A stretch of DNA of 64,000 nt from Stigmatella ashevillena (GTDB taxonomy: Bacteria; Myxococcota; Myxococcia; Myxococcales; Myxococcaceae). Both the position numbers and the translations under genes were made by a program. The number at the start of each line of letters is the position of its first letter. The stretch's first letter is position 1. The stretch spans positions 4,396,425-4,460,424 of the forward strand of contig NZ_JAQNDM010000002.1 of NCBI RefSeq assembly GCF_028368975.1, read 5' to 3'. Positions 29,654-37,756 of the stretch are shown in pieces. The notes beneath the pieces were generated by a model. It ran no database searches. It saw only the letters and a list, made by a program, of their open reading frames with translations, and was not told the DNA's origin.

Positions 29654-30079
29654 ATGGTTTCGCTCAAGGCCTCTTTCCGACCCGTGCCCCTCCTCCACTC
29701 GAAGCGGCTGCGTCTCGTGGGGTGGACGGCCTGCGGCGTGCTGTTCACCCTGGCACTCGTGCGTGCGGGGAGCGCCTCCGTCCCGGCCCGTCCCCGTCAC
29801 CTGTCCGAGAGCGAACGGGCCGCGGAAGGGCGCATGGGCGCGGCGGAGGAGCCCCGGTGGCGCAAGGACGCGATGCACCGTTTCCCAGGTGACCGCTGGT
29901 CCCAGGACGATGACTTTCACGCCTCGGAGCGAAACTGGGCCCTGGGCGTCTCCCGCCAAAGGAACGTGCCGCCCGAGGACGTCTTCCGTGCCATCGATGA
30001 AGACCTGCGCGCCCACCCCGTAGAGCCTCCACGCAAGGCCAGCGCGAGCCCGAGCAAGCCGCGCCCCTTCTACGACTGA
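29654..30079 (+). CDS. Hypothetical exported/anchored small protein
   Basis: A 141-residue protein not recognised. It has one N-terminal hydrophobic segment (LVGWTACGVLFTLALVRAG, about 21-39) that may be a signal anchor, then a hydrophilic, charged body with RWRKDAMHRFPGDRWSQDDDFH and a Pro/Lys-rich end. The middle looks conserved (DRWSQDDDFHASERNWALG). It lies 11 bp before the YfhO-like gene and is probably co-transcribed with it, so a shared role at the inner membrane is possible. Confidence 0.6.
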   Translation: MVSLKASFRPVPLLHSKRLRLVGWTACGVLFTLALVRAGSASVPARPRHLSESERAAEGRMGAAEEPRWRKDAMHRFPGDRWSQDDDFHASERNWALGVSRQRNVPPEDVFRAIDEDLRAHPVEPPRKASASPSKPRPFYD

Positions 30080-30090
30080 GCCCCCGCGCC

Positions 30091-32349
30091 ATGGCCGTGC
30101 TCCCGCTCCGCATTCTCCGCTCCGGACGCCTCGTCGCGGTCACCGCCAGCCTCCGGCTGATGTGCTTCTGCGCGCTCGCGCTCTGGGCGGCCTGGACACC
30201 GCTGGGGCAGGCCGGTGGCATGAACGACTTCCGCGACTCCCAGGTCATCCACTCCTACGAGGAGATGGCGGTGCGGACCGTCCTGGACTACGGCCAGGTG
30301 CCGCTGTGGACGCCCTGGACGTGTGGGGGGCTGTACGCGCTGGGCAGCCCGCAGACGCGCTTTGCCTCGCCCCCGTTCCTGCTGTCGCTGCTCGTGGGGG
30401 CCCGGCGCGCGGAGCCCGTGCTGCTCTTCCTCTTCCTGGTGGTGGGGATGGAGGGGTTCTTCCGCTATGCCCGGCTCCGGTCGGGCTCCGCGCTGGGGGC
30501 CTTCGTCACGGCGCCTCTGTTTGCCCTCAATGGCCTGGTGGCCATGTCCTGGATGCAGGGGTGGATCAACTTCTTCGGCTTCCTGCTCCTGCCCTGGTGT
30601 CTGCTGGGCACGGCCCTGGTGTGCCGGAGACGCCCCGGAGGGCTCGTGCTCCTGGCGGGAGCGTTCGCGGTCATGCTGGGGTTCGGAGGGACATACCCCG
30701 TTCCGATGAGCGCGCTCTTCGTCGTGCTCGAGGCGGCGGGGGGCCTGCTCGCCCAGCGGTCCTGGACCCAGCGCTCGCGGGTAGCGGGGTGGCTGGGCGC
30801 CGCGGCGCTCTTCACCCTGGGCGCCAGCGCCTTCCGGCTCTGGCCACTGCTCGAGACGATGCAGAGCGCGCCGCGCATCATGGCGGGACAACCCGGCACC
30901 TCCCTTGCCGGCCTGGCCTCGACGCTCCTGGGAAGCGTGCGGCAGTGGGACAGCCCCTTCTTCCTGGCACCGCCCATCCTCCTGCTCGCCGCCGCCAGCG
31001 TCTTCTCGCGCCGGGCCCTGCTCCCGGGGGTGGCGGCACTCCTCTGCGCATGGCTGGCGACTGGGTACCACTTCAAAGCCTCGCTCTTCGAGGCCCTGAG
31101 GGCACTGCCCTTCTTCGAGACGCTCCGCTATCCGGAGCGCTTCGCCTTCTTCCTGGCCTTCTTCCTCGCCGTGCTGGGCGCCACCGGGCTGGGCGTGCTG
31201 TGGCGCCGGGCCCGAAGGTCGCGACTGGCGGCCTGGGGGGCCGTGGTGATGTGCTGGGCAGCCCTGGTGGGCATGGGCCTCGCGCGGCAGGGCTTTGACG
31301 CCACCGCCCGGAGGACGGGCATCGTCCCCGAGCCTGAGCGGGTGGAGCAGCCCTTTGCCCAGGCGCGAGGCAACCGCTGGTCCCTGGGTTACTTCGTCGC
31401 GCTCAACCGCGGCTCGATCGCTTGCGGTGAAGCCTATCCCGTGCCGATGTCCGAAGCGCTCCGGGGAGATCTGCCGCAGGAGGAGTCGCTGGAGGATCCC
31501 TCGGCCGGAACAGCACGGCGGGCCTTCTGGTCTCCCAACCGCCTGGAGTGGGACGTTCACGCAGCGCACCCCACCTTCCTCCGGATCAACCAGAACTGGC
31601 ATCCCGGGTGGAAGAGTTCCGTGGGCGAGGTGGTCTCGCGCGAGGGGTTGCTGAGCGTGAGTCTTCCCGCGGGTGAGCACCACGTCACGCTGCGCTTCCT
31701 TCCCCGCTCAGGCATCGGGGGCGCGCTGGTGTCCCTGTTGACGTGGGTGAGCCTGGGATTCGTCGTCTTGGGGAGCTACCGGCAAAGGTCCCTCGCCCTG
31801 TGGAAGGTGGGCGGGCTCGCGGCCGGGCCGCTCATCGCATGGGCACTGCTCGCGGTTTTCTGGCGCGAGCCCTCCGCACCTCCGGTGTTGACCAACCCCA
31901 ATGGGACCCCCCTCCTCGTGGAGGCCCTGCCCCCGGAGGCGCGCCCCGTCCGGGCCACCTTCGGCGTCCCCGTGGAGTTGCACGGGGCGCTCGTGCCCGA
32001 AGGCCCGGATGCAAACGGCCTCCTGTCCTTCGAGCTGTTCTGGAAGGTCACCGGGAACGTGCCGCGCCCGGTGGGGGTGTTCGTCCACCTGGTGCATGAA
32101 CACGGGCGGATGAGCTCCGTGGATCATGAGGTCCTGGGAGGAACGTACTTCTTCAAGAACGCGCCACGGGGGCCGTTGCTCCGCGATGCCTTCACGGTCA
32201 GCGCCCCCACCCTGGCCCCTGGGACATGGAAGCTCCTGGTCGGCCTGTGGAACACGCGGCAAGGCAACCGGATCTCCGCGCGCGACACGGGGGGCCTCGT
32301 GTCTGATGGGCGGGTGCTGGCCGGCACCTTCACCGTGCCGCCGCCCTGA
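30091..32349 (+). CDS. YfhO-like multispanning membrane protein
   Basis: A 752-residue inner-membrane protein. The first 400 residues contain about ten hydrophobic helices, starting with a periplasmic loop that carries NDFRDSQVIHSYEEMAVRT, reminiscent of the acidic first loop of C-type glycosyltransferases. FFETLRYPERFAFFLAFFLAV fits YfhO proteins. A soluble beta domain (about 440-555) contains INQNWHPGWKSSVG, another YfhO trait; two more helices follow and then a second beta domain (about 600-750). In the family, such enzymes transfer sugars from lipid carriers to teichoic acid or proteins; here the donor and acceptor are unknown. Confidence 0.7.
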   Translation: MAVLPLRILRSGRLVAVTASLRLMCFCALALWAAWTPLGQAGGMNDFRDSQVIHSYEEMAVRTVLDYGQVPLWTPWTCGGLYALGSPQTRFASPPFLLSLLVGARRAEPVLLFLFLVVGMEGFFRYARLRSGSALGAFVTAPLFALNGLVAMSWMQGWINFFGFLLLPWCLLGTALVCRRRPGGLVLLAGAFAVMLGFGGTYPVPMSALFVVLEAAGGLLAQRSWTQRSRVAGWLGAAALFTLGASAFRLWPLLETMQSAPRIMAGQPGTSLAGLASTLLGSVRQWDSPFFLAPPILLLAAASVFSRRALLPGVAALLCAWLATGYHFKASLFEALRALPFFETLRYPERFAFFLAFFLAVLGATGLGVLWRRARRSRLAAWGAVVMCWAALVGMGLARQGFDATARRTGIVPEPERVEQPFAQARGNRWSLGYFVALNRGSIACGEAYPVPMSEALRGDLPQEESLEDPSAGTARRAFWSPNRLEWDVHAAHPTFLRINQNWHPGWKSSVGEVVSREGLLSVSLPAGEHHVTLRFLPRSGIGGALVSLLTWVSLGFVVLGSYRQRSLALWKVGGLAAGPLIAWALLAVFWREPSAPPVLTNPNGTPLLVEALPPEARPVRATFGVPVELHGALVPEGPDANGLLSFELFWKVTGNVPRPVGVFVHLVHEHGRMSSVDHEVLGGTYFFKNAPRGPLLRDAFTVSAPTLAPGTWKLLVGLWNTRQGNRISARDTGGLVSDGRVLAGTFTVPPP

Positions 32350-32447
32350 GCGCGAGCGGCCCGAGAGGCGCCCCCGCTCGACATCCGGGACACAACGCGC
32401 GCCCGTTGGCTTAAGCTTCGCACCTACCCATTTTGTCGTCACCCCCT

Positions 32448-33554
32448 ATGCGCCCCTCGCCCGTCCCCCCCCTCCTCTGGAAGGCGCTTCTCACCGCGGT
32501 GCTGCTGTGCTCCGTGCTTCCCGCGCCCGTCGAGGCGCAAGCACCGGCCAAGGCCCCCACCCAGTCCAAGTCATCCGCTTCGTCCAAGGCGAAGGCCAAG
32601 ACCAAAGCGAAGGCCAAGACCAAAGCGAAGGCCAAGACCAAAGCGAAGGCCAAGGCGGAGGAACTGGAGAAACGCCAAGCGCAAGAGAAGCTCCAGGCGG
32701 AGCAGAAGGCCCTGGAGGAGCAGAAGGCCCAAGAGCAAGCCAAAGCCCGGGAGCAGGAGAAGGCCCTGGCCCAGGAGAAGGCGCGCGAGCAGGAGAAGGC
32801 CCGAGAGCAAGAGAAAGCCAAGGCGCTGGAGCGGGCCCGGGAGCAGGCCAAAGCGGAAGAGGAGGCCCGGGCGCGGGTTCAGGCCAGGGCCCAAGAGCAA
32901 GCCAAGGCCAAAGCGCGCCCCCCCGAGAAGCCCCAGTCTCCCTTGAGAATCGGTCTCGGGTTGGATTTCTACACCGAGAGTTCACACTTGTCGGGCGAGC
33001 AGCTCATCAACGGCGCACGCCGGGACGAGTCTTTTGACTACAGCAGTGCGAGCCTCCTCTCGGCCACGCTCACCCTGAGCTTCCCGGCGCCCATCGCCAG
33101 CCAACGGACGCGCATCGGGGCAGGCCTCCGCGCGCTCGGAAACTATGGCACCGGAGGAGACCGTCAGTTCGGCTTCGGCGTGCTCAATCAGATGTTCGTG
33201 AGCGGCGAGTATGGCCTCCCCGTCGCCAAGCAGGTGGAGGCCCTGTTCGGCCTGCGCGGGGGGCTGTCGCTGCTCATTCCCGGCAAGGAGCTGAGCGATG
33301 AGATCCAACGGCTCCGGGACGACGACGTGGACGTGTGGAACGTGCCGCGCCTGGGCTGGCTGCTGGGCCTCTCCGTGGGAGGGCGCTGGCACTTCAGCAC
33401 CCACTTCGCCGCGCGCGCGGATCTGTTTGGACAGCTCGAAAAGCTCTACCTCTTCCGCACGAGCCAAGAGGTCAACGGCGTCAACGTCGACAAGAACTGG
33501 AGCACTTTCGGCCTGCGCCTGGGGTTGACGCTCGGCATCGAGTTCGCCCTCTGA
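32448..33554 (+). CDS. Outer-membrane beta-barrel protein with Lys/Ala-rich coiled linker
   Basis: A 368-residue exported protein from MRPSPVPPLLWKALL. After a signal peptide, residues 35-70 are an almost pure KAKTKA repeat and 70-155 a charged EKAREQEKA helix likely to form an extended coiled coil across the periplasm or along peptidoglycan. From about 165 the protein becomes beta-rich with alternating polar and aromatic residues (LRIGLGLDFYTESSHLSGEQ; TRIGAGLRALGNYGTGG) and ends FGLRLGLTLGIEFAL, a typical barrel terminus. A partial copy of the linker/barrel junction lies near 37.2 kb. Function is not known. Confidence 0.72.
   Translation: MRPSPVPPLLWKALLTAVLLCSVLPAPVEAQAPAKAPTQSKSSASSKAKAKTKAKAKTKAKAKTKAKAKAEELEKRQAQEKLQAEQKALEEQKAQEQAKAREQEKALAQEKAREQEKAREQEKAKALERAREQAKAEEEARARVQARAQEQAKAKARPPEKPQSPLRIGLGLDFYTESSHLSGEQLINGARRDESFDYSSASLLSATLTLSFPAPIASQRTRIGAGLRALGNYGTGGDRQFGFGVLNQMFVSGEYGLPVAKQVEALFGLRGGLSLLIPGKELSDEIQRLRDDDVDVWNVPRLGWLLGLSVGGRWHFSTHFAARADLFGQLEKLYLFRTSQEVNGVNVDKNWSTFGLRLGLTLGIEFAL
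32589..32654 (+). repeat. 18-bp tandem repeat inside the barrel-protein gene
   Basis: GCGAAGGCCAAGACCAAA is repeated about 3.7 times without a mismatch, encoding AKAKTK. Since the unit is a multiple of three, copy-number change would keep the frame and vary linker length between strains. Confidence 0.9.
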
Positions 33555-33585
33555 TGCGATCCGTCAGAGCTGATACCGGCATCCG

Positions 33586-34089
33586 TTAGCCAGCTACGCC
33601 GGAGCGGACACGCAGGGTCTTCTCGAAGGCGGCCTGGAGTTCGGCGAGGACCGAGCGCGCGGGCGCGGGCGCGCCGAGATGCACCGCCCGAAGCTCCTCC
33701 ATGAAGGCCTCCCACAGGCTGGGGCCGCCCTGCGCCAGCAACCGTGCGCGGATCGCCAACTCCTCGGAGACGGGCGTGTGCCGCACGCCCCAGGCCCCCA
33801 TCTGCGCGAGCAACGGCACGAGTTGGATGGCGGGCTCGGTGAGGCTGTAGATGGACTTCTGCCGGTGCCTGGGATCGTCGCGCTTGGACAGCAGACCGGC
33901 CTCGAGCAGGTGCTTGAGCCGGGCCGCGAGGATGTTGGAGGCGATGCCCTCCTCGGACTGGTTCAGCAGCTCGCGGTAATGGCGCCGATTCCCAAACATG
34001 ACGTCACGGATGACGATCAGGCTCCAGCGGTCGCCGAGCACCTCCAGCGCCAGGTTGATCGGACAGCCTGAGCGGCGCATCCCTTCCAT
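33586..34089 (-). CDS. HxlR-family transcriptional regulator
   Basis: A 167-residue winged-helix regulator starting MEGMRRSGCPINLALEVLGDRWSL, the HxlR signature with its redox-capable cysteine (GCPI). VIRDVMFGNRRHYRELLNQSEEGIASNILAARLKHLLEAGLL forms the helix-turn-helix and wing. The C-terminal extension (about 115-167) is longer than usual. It diverges from the glutathione S-transferase gene and likely controls both through the repeated operator between them, as HxlR proteins commonly do with electrophile or redox stress genes. Confidence 0.9.
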   Translation of the reverse strand: MEGMRRSGCPINLALEVLGDRWSLIVIRDVMFGNRRHYRELLNQSEEGIASNILAARLKHLLEAGLLSKRDDPRHRQKSIYSLTEPAIQLVPLLAQMGAWGVRHTPVSEELAIRARLLAQGGPSLWEAFMEELRAVHLGAPAPARSVLAELQAAFEKTLRVRSGVAG

Positions 34090-34104
34090 CGCATGAACTC
34101 CTAG

Positions 34105-34167
34105 AAACTGCTTGCAGCGTAAAAGCGGTTTGTCTACAACGCAACCGGTTTCAAACTGCAAGCGGTT
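34105..34167. promoter_or_regulatory. Repeated inverted repeats in the hxlR-gst divergent region
   Basis: Two inverted repeats share the half-site AAGCGGTT: AAACTGCTT/AAGCGGTTT spanning 34105-34131 and AACCGGTT/AAGCGGTT spanning 34143-34167. The AAGCGGTT words are 37 bp apart. They fill the 103-bp gap between the two divergent starts, where an autoregulating HxlR dimer would bind. Seen directly; binding is inferred. Confidence 0.5.
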
Positions 34168-34192
34168 CGAGCCCCAGCCCGAGGACTCTACG

Positions 34193-34846
34193 ATGCCCCT
34201 GAAGCTCTACGCCCACCCGTTCTCGTCATACTGTCAGAAGGTGTTGATCGCGCTCTACGAGAACGCCCTGCCTTTTGAGTGGCGTGTGGTCGACAACGCC
34301 GGGGCGATGGCCGAACTCGCGGCGCTTTGGCCGCTCAAGCGCTTTCCCGTCCTGGTGGACGAGGGCCGCCCGGTGGTGGAGGCGAGCATCATCATCGAGC
34401 ACCTGCAGCTGTACCACCCGAGCCCCGTGCGGCTGATTCCCGAGGACGCGCGTGAGGCGCTGGAAGTGCGCACCCTGGACCGCTTCTTCGACAACTATGT
34501 GTCGACGCCGCAGCAGAGGCTCGTCTCCAACCAACTGCGGCCCGAGGCGGATCGCGACCCTTACGGCGTGACGGAGGCCCGTACGCAGCTCGAGATGGCC
34601 TATGGCTGGCTTGACGGGTGGATGGCGAACCGCGAGTGGGCCGCTGGCCAAAACTTCAGCCTCGCGGACTGTGCCGCCGCGCCGTTCCTGTTCTACGCGG
34701 ATTGGAGCCACCCCATCGACGCGCGCTTCGCCAACGTCCGGGCCTATCGCCAGAGGCTGCTGGCCCGGCCGTCGTTCGCACGTGCCGTGGACGAGGCACG
34801 TCCGTACCGTCCCCTCTTTCCGCTCGGCGCTCCGGACCGGGACTGA
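34193..34846 (+). CDS. Glutathione S-transferase family protein
   Basis: A 217-residue cytosolic GST. The thioredoxin-like N-terminal domain has LYAHPFSSYCQKVLIALYENALPFEW, with a CxxC-less SSYC motif that offers Ser or Cys for thiol activation, and KRFPVLVDEGRPVVEASIIIEHL with the cis-Pro and the gamma-glutamyl-binding region. The helical C-terminal domain ends with FSLADCAAAPFLFYA, the conserved N-capping box. It is divergent from an HxlR regulator. It likely conjugates or reduces electrophiles; the substrate is unknown. Confidence 0.9.
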   Translation: MPLKLYAHPFSSYCQKVLIALYENALPFEWRVVDNAGAMAELAALWPLKRFPVLVDEGRPVVEASIIIEHLQLYHPSPVRLIPEDAREALEVRTLDRFFDNYVSTPQQRLVSNQLRPEADRDPYGVTEARTQLEMAYGWLDGWMANREWAAGQNFSLADCAAAPFLFYADWSHPIDARFANVRAYRQRLLARPSFARAVDEARPYRPLFPLGAPDRD

Positions 34847-34936
34847 GGGCTGTCCGAGCGGCCGTAGGCATCGGCCAGATGACCTGCCGGGGGCTTGTTC
34901 TCTCCTGGCAGCAGGTTCGATTCCCGCCGCCTCCAT
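34845..34936 (+). pseudogene. Degenerate class II tRNA-like sequence (possible attachment-site scar)
   Basis: The 5' part reads CTGTCCGAGCGGCCGTAGGC, much like the D-arm region of tRNA-Ser/Leu, and the 3' part reads GGTTCGATTCCCGCCGCCTCCA, a T-loop, T-stem half and acceptor 3' strand as in tRNAs or tmRNA. The length (about 92) suits a class II tRNA. Yet the 5' acceptor strand GGAGGCG is absent, the T-stem has a mismatch and no 5+7+5 anticodon arm can be drawn, so it is not a working tRNA. Such 3'-end copies are left when islands integrate in tRNA or tmRNA genes, and an accessory region starts right here. Confidence 0.45.
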
Positions 34937-34944
34937 CCCGAGAA

Positions 34945-34971
34945 GCCCAGCGATCTCAAGGGTCGCTGGGC
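34945..34971 (+). terminator. Hairpin after the tRNA-like sequence
   Basis: GCCCAGCGA pairs with TCGCTGGGC over 9 bp with a 9-base loop. It lies 9 bp after the CCA-like end of the tRNA-like sequence, as tRNA terminators do, but the T tail is weak (CTCTGCT), so it may only be a processing or attenuating hairpin. Confidence 0.55.
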
Positions 34972-35029
34972 CTCTGCTATCCTGGGGTCTTCATGTCATC
35001 TCTGCCCCCTCATTACGACAGGCGGATTC

Positions 35030-36457
35030 ATGAAGCTGACAGCCCTCGGGTTGGGATGTACCACCGCCTTGCTCATGAGTTGTGCGGCGGTCGGCGGGCG
35101 CACCGGATTACCAGCTGAGGCAAACACCTCCTATCGGCAAGAGCTGGGGCCTACGGTCCACAGGTTCTCTGCCAGGGAGTCTTCGCCTCCCGCAGCTTCA
35201 AAACCTGGGCATCAGTTCATCACCCAAGCCCGACAAGCGCTTCTCGGTACTATCAACGATGTGGAGCGCCCCCAGGTCGGCCTCGCTGACTCGCTCCGTC
35301 GACTCACGCATAACAAGAGCCTCAGTGGCCGGGCCAACGGCGTGTTCACCCGCCACATCGACTATGGCTCCAACCAGATGCAATGGATTCATGGCGCTCT
35401 GGGTGGCGTCACCACGCTGGCTGACGCTGCATGGGAAGTGGATGAACCGGACATGGGGCTCGCCCTCCTTCGCCTCACCGGCCCACGGCTCCAAGCAGCC
35501 ATGTCCGGCGCAACCCTGCTCGCCGCGTGGGTCGACTTCCTGAACCTTGCTGACGCCGTGCTCCGGCAGTGCCCCTCTTACGGCACCGAGCGGCTGTACG
35601 CGAACATGAACCGCGCACAGCGGTTGATCGAGCCCTCCATGAGGGCTCTCTCCTCCCTGGAGCCAGCGCAGGTGGGGGAAGCAACCGTCGCGATGCCCGC
35701 GTTGATGGGCCAGCTCACCCGGGAGTTCCACTCCATCCGTGAAGGAGCACACGTAGCCAGCGAGCGCGCCGGTCAGCTCATGGCGGCGGCGCAGGCCGTC
35801 GAGATGATTACCCTGATATCGACGATGAAGATGTCGCTGCCACGGCTTCCTCCAGCTGCTCCCGCCACGCTCAGCGTGGGCCTGGTGATGGGCGCCAACG
35901 GCGTGATGATGGGTTCGCAGGTCGTCGTCACCGCCGAGTGGATCGAATTGATGCGTCGGCTCGTGCAGGCGGGCGTCCTCTCTGCTGCAGCCGTCAGCGC
36001 CATTGTCCGTATCCATGCCGGTCAGGTGATGATGTCGCAAGCGCACCAAGGGTTGCCGCAGGGTGTGCGCGACGCGCTGGGCGACGGCCCCGAGGTTCGC
36101 GGCATGCACGAGACCGGCAAAGCGGGGGCTGGCATGGCTGAGCCACCACGACACCACGTCCTGCCGGATGAACACCGCAAGTGGTTCGAGCAGCGCGGCT
36201 TCACTGGCGCCATGGACATCGACCAGTTCTGCGTCAAGCTGGAGGCGGCGAATCATCAGGCGATTCACGGCGGTGGTAACTGGCGTCTGGGTCGCACATG
36301 GGCCGGAGAATGGAACCGGATGATCATGCGCGTGCTGCGTGGAGCAGAGGCTGCGGTCGGCCGGAGGTTGACGCGAGACGAGATCCTGAACATCGTTGCG
36401 GAGAATATGAAGGAGTACAGAATCCCGATGAACTTCGTCTCCGGGAGAGGGCGATGA
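35030..36457 (+). CDS. SitA-like lipoprotein toxin, DUF2380/TIGR02269-type, with C-terminal nuclease-like domain
   Basis: A 475-residue lipoprotein: MKLTALGLGCTTALLMSC is a type II signal peptide. The long N-terminal part (about 50-350) is mostly helical and Ala rich with LSVGLVMGANGVMMGSQVVV near 285. The last 100 residues form a compact domain with PPRHHVLPDEHRKWFEQRGF and ANHQAIHGGGNWRLGRTWAG, His-rich motifs resembling the HNH-like toxins of polymorphic systems. The architecture recalls the myxobacterial SitA toxins, which are lipoproteins moved between kin by TraAB outer-membrane exchange. The stop overlaps the ATG of the next gene, as expected for toxin and immunity. Toxicity and delivery are inferred. 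Confidence 0.65.
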   Translation: MKLTALGLGCTTALLMSCAAVGGRTGLPAEANTSYRQELGPTVHRFSARESSPPAASKPGHQFITQARQALLGTINDVERPQVGLADSLRRLTHNKSLSGRANGVFTRHIDYGSNQMQWIHGALGGVTTLADAAWEVDEPDMGLALLRLTGPRLQAAMSGATLLAAWVDFLNLADAVLRQCPSYGTERLYANMNRAQRLIEPSMRALSSLEPAQVGEATVAMPALMGQLTREFHSIREGAHVASERAGQLMAAAQAVEMITLISTMKMSLPRLPPAAPATLSVGLVMGANGVMMGSQVVVTAEWIELMRRLVQAGVLSAAAVSAIVRIHAGQVMMSQAHQGLPQGVRDALGDGPEVRGMHETGKAGAGMAEPPRHHVLPDEHRKWFEQRGFTGAMDIDQFCVKLEAANHQAIHGGGNWRLGRTWAGEWNRMIMRVLRGAEAAVGRRLTRDEILNIVAENMKEYRIPMNFVSGRGR

Positions 36458-36924
36458 ACGAAGATCGCTCCTGGCAGGGCAACTGGAAGGTTCGTCTGTA
36501 TGAGCGAGTCCGCGAGCGCGGGTACACTTCGCTCACTGCCTTTGCCGAGGCGCGCCCTACTGTGTCGCTGCTTGCGTTAGCCGAGGAACTGGGCGCGGAT
36601 GACGTCAACGCAGTGCAGGTATTGAGCGGGTTGCTGGCCGAAGCGGAGCAGCGCAAGCAGGTGACGCGCTTCGAGCGAGACCTGCTCGTGCGCATGTTGT
36701 CCCAGAGTCTCCCTAGCGGATGGCCGACCGTCATGGACGACCCAGCTCGTTTTGCCGTCGGCAAAGCGCTCGGTCGCTGGATTGGTTACACCCCCGAAGC
36801 CCATCAGGAGCGCTCCGAGCAGGTCATCGCAGCGCTTCTCGCCACGCCACCGCCGCCCGGCTGGCGCCCACTCGGTCCCGAAGACGAGTTGCTCCGCACG
36901 CTCTTGCCAGATGAGGAAGTCTGA
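36454..36924 (+). CDS. Putative immunity protein of the SitA-like toxin
   Basis: A 156-residue cytosolic, mostly helical protein with no recognised domain: MNEDRSWQGNWKVRLYERV, then VSLLALAEELGADDVNAVQV and FERDLLVRMLSQSLPSGWPT. Some relatives carry doubtful NUDIX labels, but no NUDIX box is present. It begins within the toxin stop codon (ATGA), so the two are made together. Place, size and lack of a signal peptide fit a protein that neutralises a nuclease in the cytoplasm. The role is inferred from arrangement only. Confidence 0.55.
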   Translation: MNEDRSWQGNWKVRLYERVRERGYTSLTAFAEARPTVSLLALAEELGADDVNAVQVLSGLLAEAEQRKQVTRFERDLLVRMLSQSLPSGWPTVMDDPARFAVGKALGRWIGYTPEAHQERSEQVIAALLATPPPPGWRPLGPEDELLRTLLPDEEV

Positions 36925-37132
36925 TGACCCGATAGCGGTAGGCCTCGGATTGTAGCCAGCAAGGCTGTTCCGAGGGGCTCGACGGTAGGAAGTCCTGGGC
37001 GCTGTACGAAGTTCTGACGCACCAGCCCCCGGACCTCATGTGCTGCCGCCTCATGTCATCAACCCACGCGTGCCTCACGAGCTCAGTGGGCTGACCATGC
37101 GACTGTTGTAACGGGTGTCCGTACCTATATCT

Positions 37133-37262
37133 GCCCGGGTTCAGGCCAGGGCCCAGAAGCAAGCCAAGGCCAAGGCACGCCCTCCCGAGAAGCCCTAGTC
37201 TCCGTTGAGAATCGGCCTCGGGCTGGACTTCTACACCGAGAGCTCACACTTGTCGGCCGAAG
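37133..37262 (+). pseudogene. Partial copy of the barrel-protein gene (linker/barrel junction)
   Basis: GCCCGGGTTCAGGCC starts a stretch of about 125 bp that closely matches 32878-33002 of the beta-barrel gene, covering the end of the Ala/Lys linker and the first barrel strand (RIGLGLDFYTESSHLS). At the place where the parent has CAG in PEKPQSP, the copy has TAG, and no start or downstream barrel sequence follows. It is a dead fragment copied by recombination. The surrounding 36925-37132 shows no gene. Confidence 0.75.
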
Positions 37263-37479
37263 AAGAGAAGGCACGCTTCCAACTCGCCTCATGGGACTCG
37301 AAACCTGGTACCCAAGGAAGAGACTACGGACGATGGTGCTCCCGACAGGACAACCCTGGCGAATCCCTCTCACTGCTGGAGGACGGATTCACCTTCATGG
37401 ACGCCTAGGCGCGGCGGAAGATGGCCCTGTCCTTCCCATGGGACGGCGTGTGGGAGAGAGTGCAGGAAGCTGTGTGATA

Positions 37480-37680
37480 GGGAAAAACGGAGCGAGAATT
37501 CTGATTCTGGCGCTGACGGCGGCGTTGGGAGGAAGATCGGCGAGCATGGCCTCGAAGGGCCCGATGCTTCCCGGCTTCGCGAGGGCGGCGCTGGCAGCCG
37601 AAACCAACGCAGGCTTCCTGCTATCTGCCGCGATGGCGATGGAACCGGAACCTTCCACGGGTACCCTGCGGAATAGAAAC
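37480..37680 (+). pseudogene. Remnant of a second SitA/AHH-like lipoprotein toxin
   Basis: The frame reads ILILALTAALGGRSASMASK, then PMLPGFARAALAAETNAGF and LLSAAMAMEPEP. The Ala-rich hydrophobic stretch resembles the helical middle region of myxobacterial lipoprotein toxins such as the intact one at 35.0 kb, but there is no signal peptide, the left border is a copied fragment and the frame ends in unrelated codons. An immunity-like gene survives directly downstream, which supports the reading. The sequence between 37263 and 37479 gives nothing recognisable. Confidence 0.4.
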
Positions 37681-37756
37681 GAGGAGAGCAGAAATGTTTG
37701 CACTGAGCGTGGGGAATCCTGCATGCACCACAGTTCGCGACCCTTCGGACGCGACG

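Noticed and set aside
34845-34936. Functional tRNA-Ser/Leu or tRNA-Sec
   Set aside because: No 5' acceptor strand complementary to CGCCTCC, no anticodon arm and a T-stem mismatch.
36454-36924. NUDIX hydrolase label for the putative immunity gene
   Set aside because: No GxxxxxExxxxxxxREUxEExGU motif is present.
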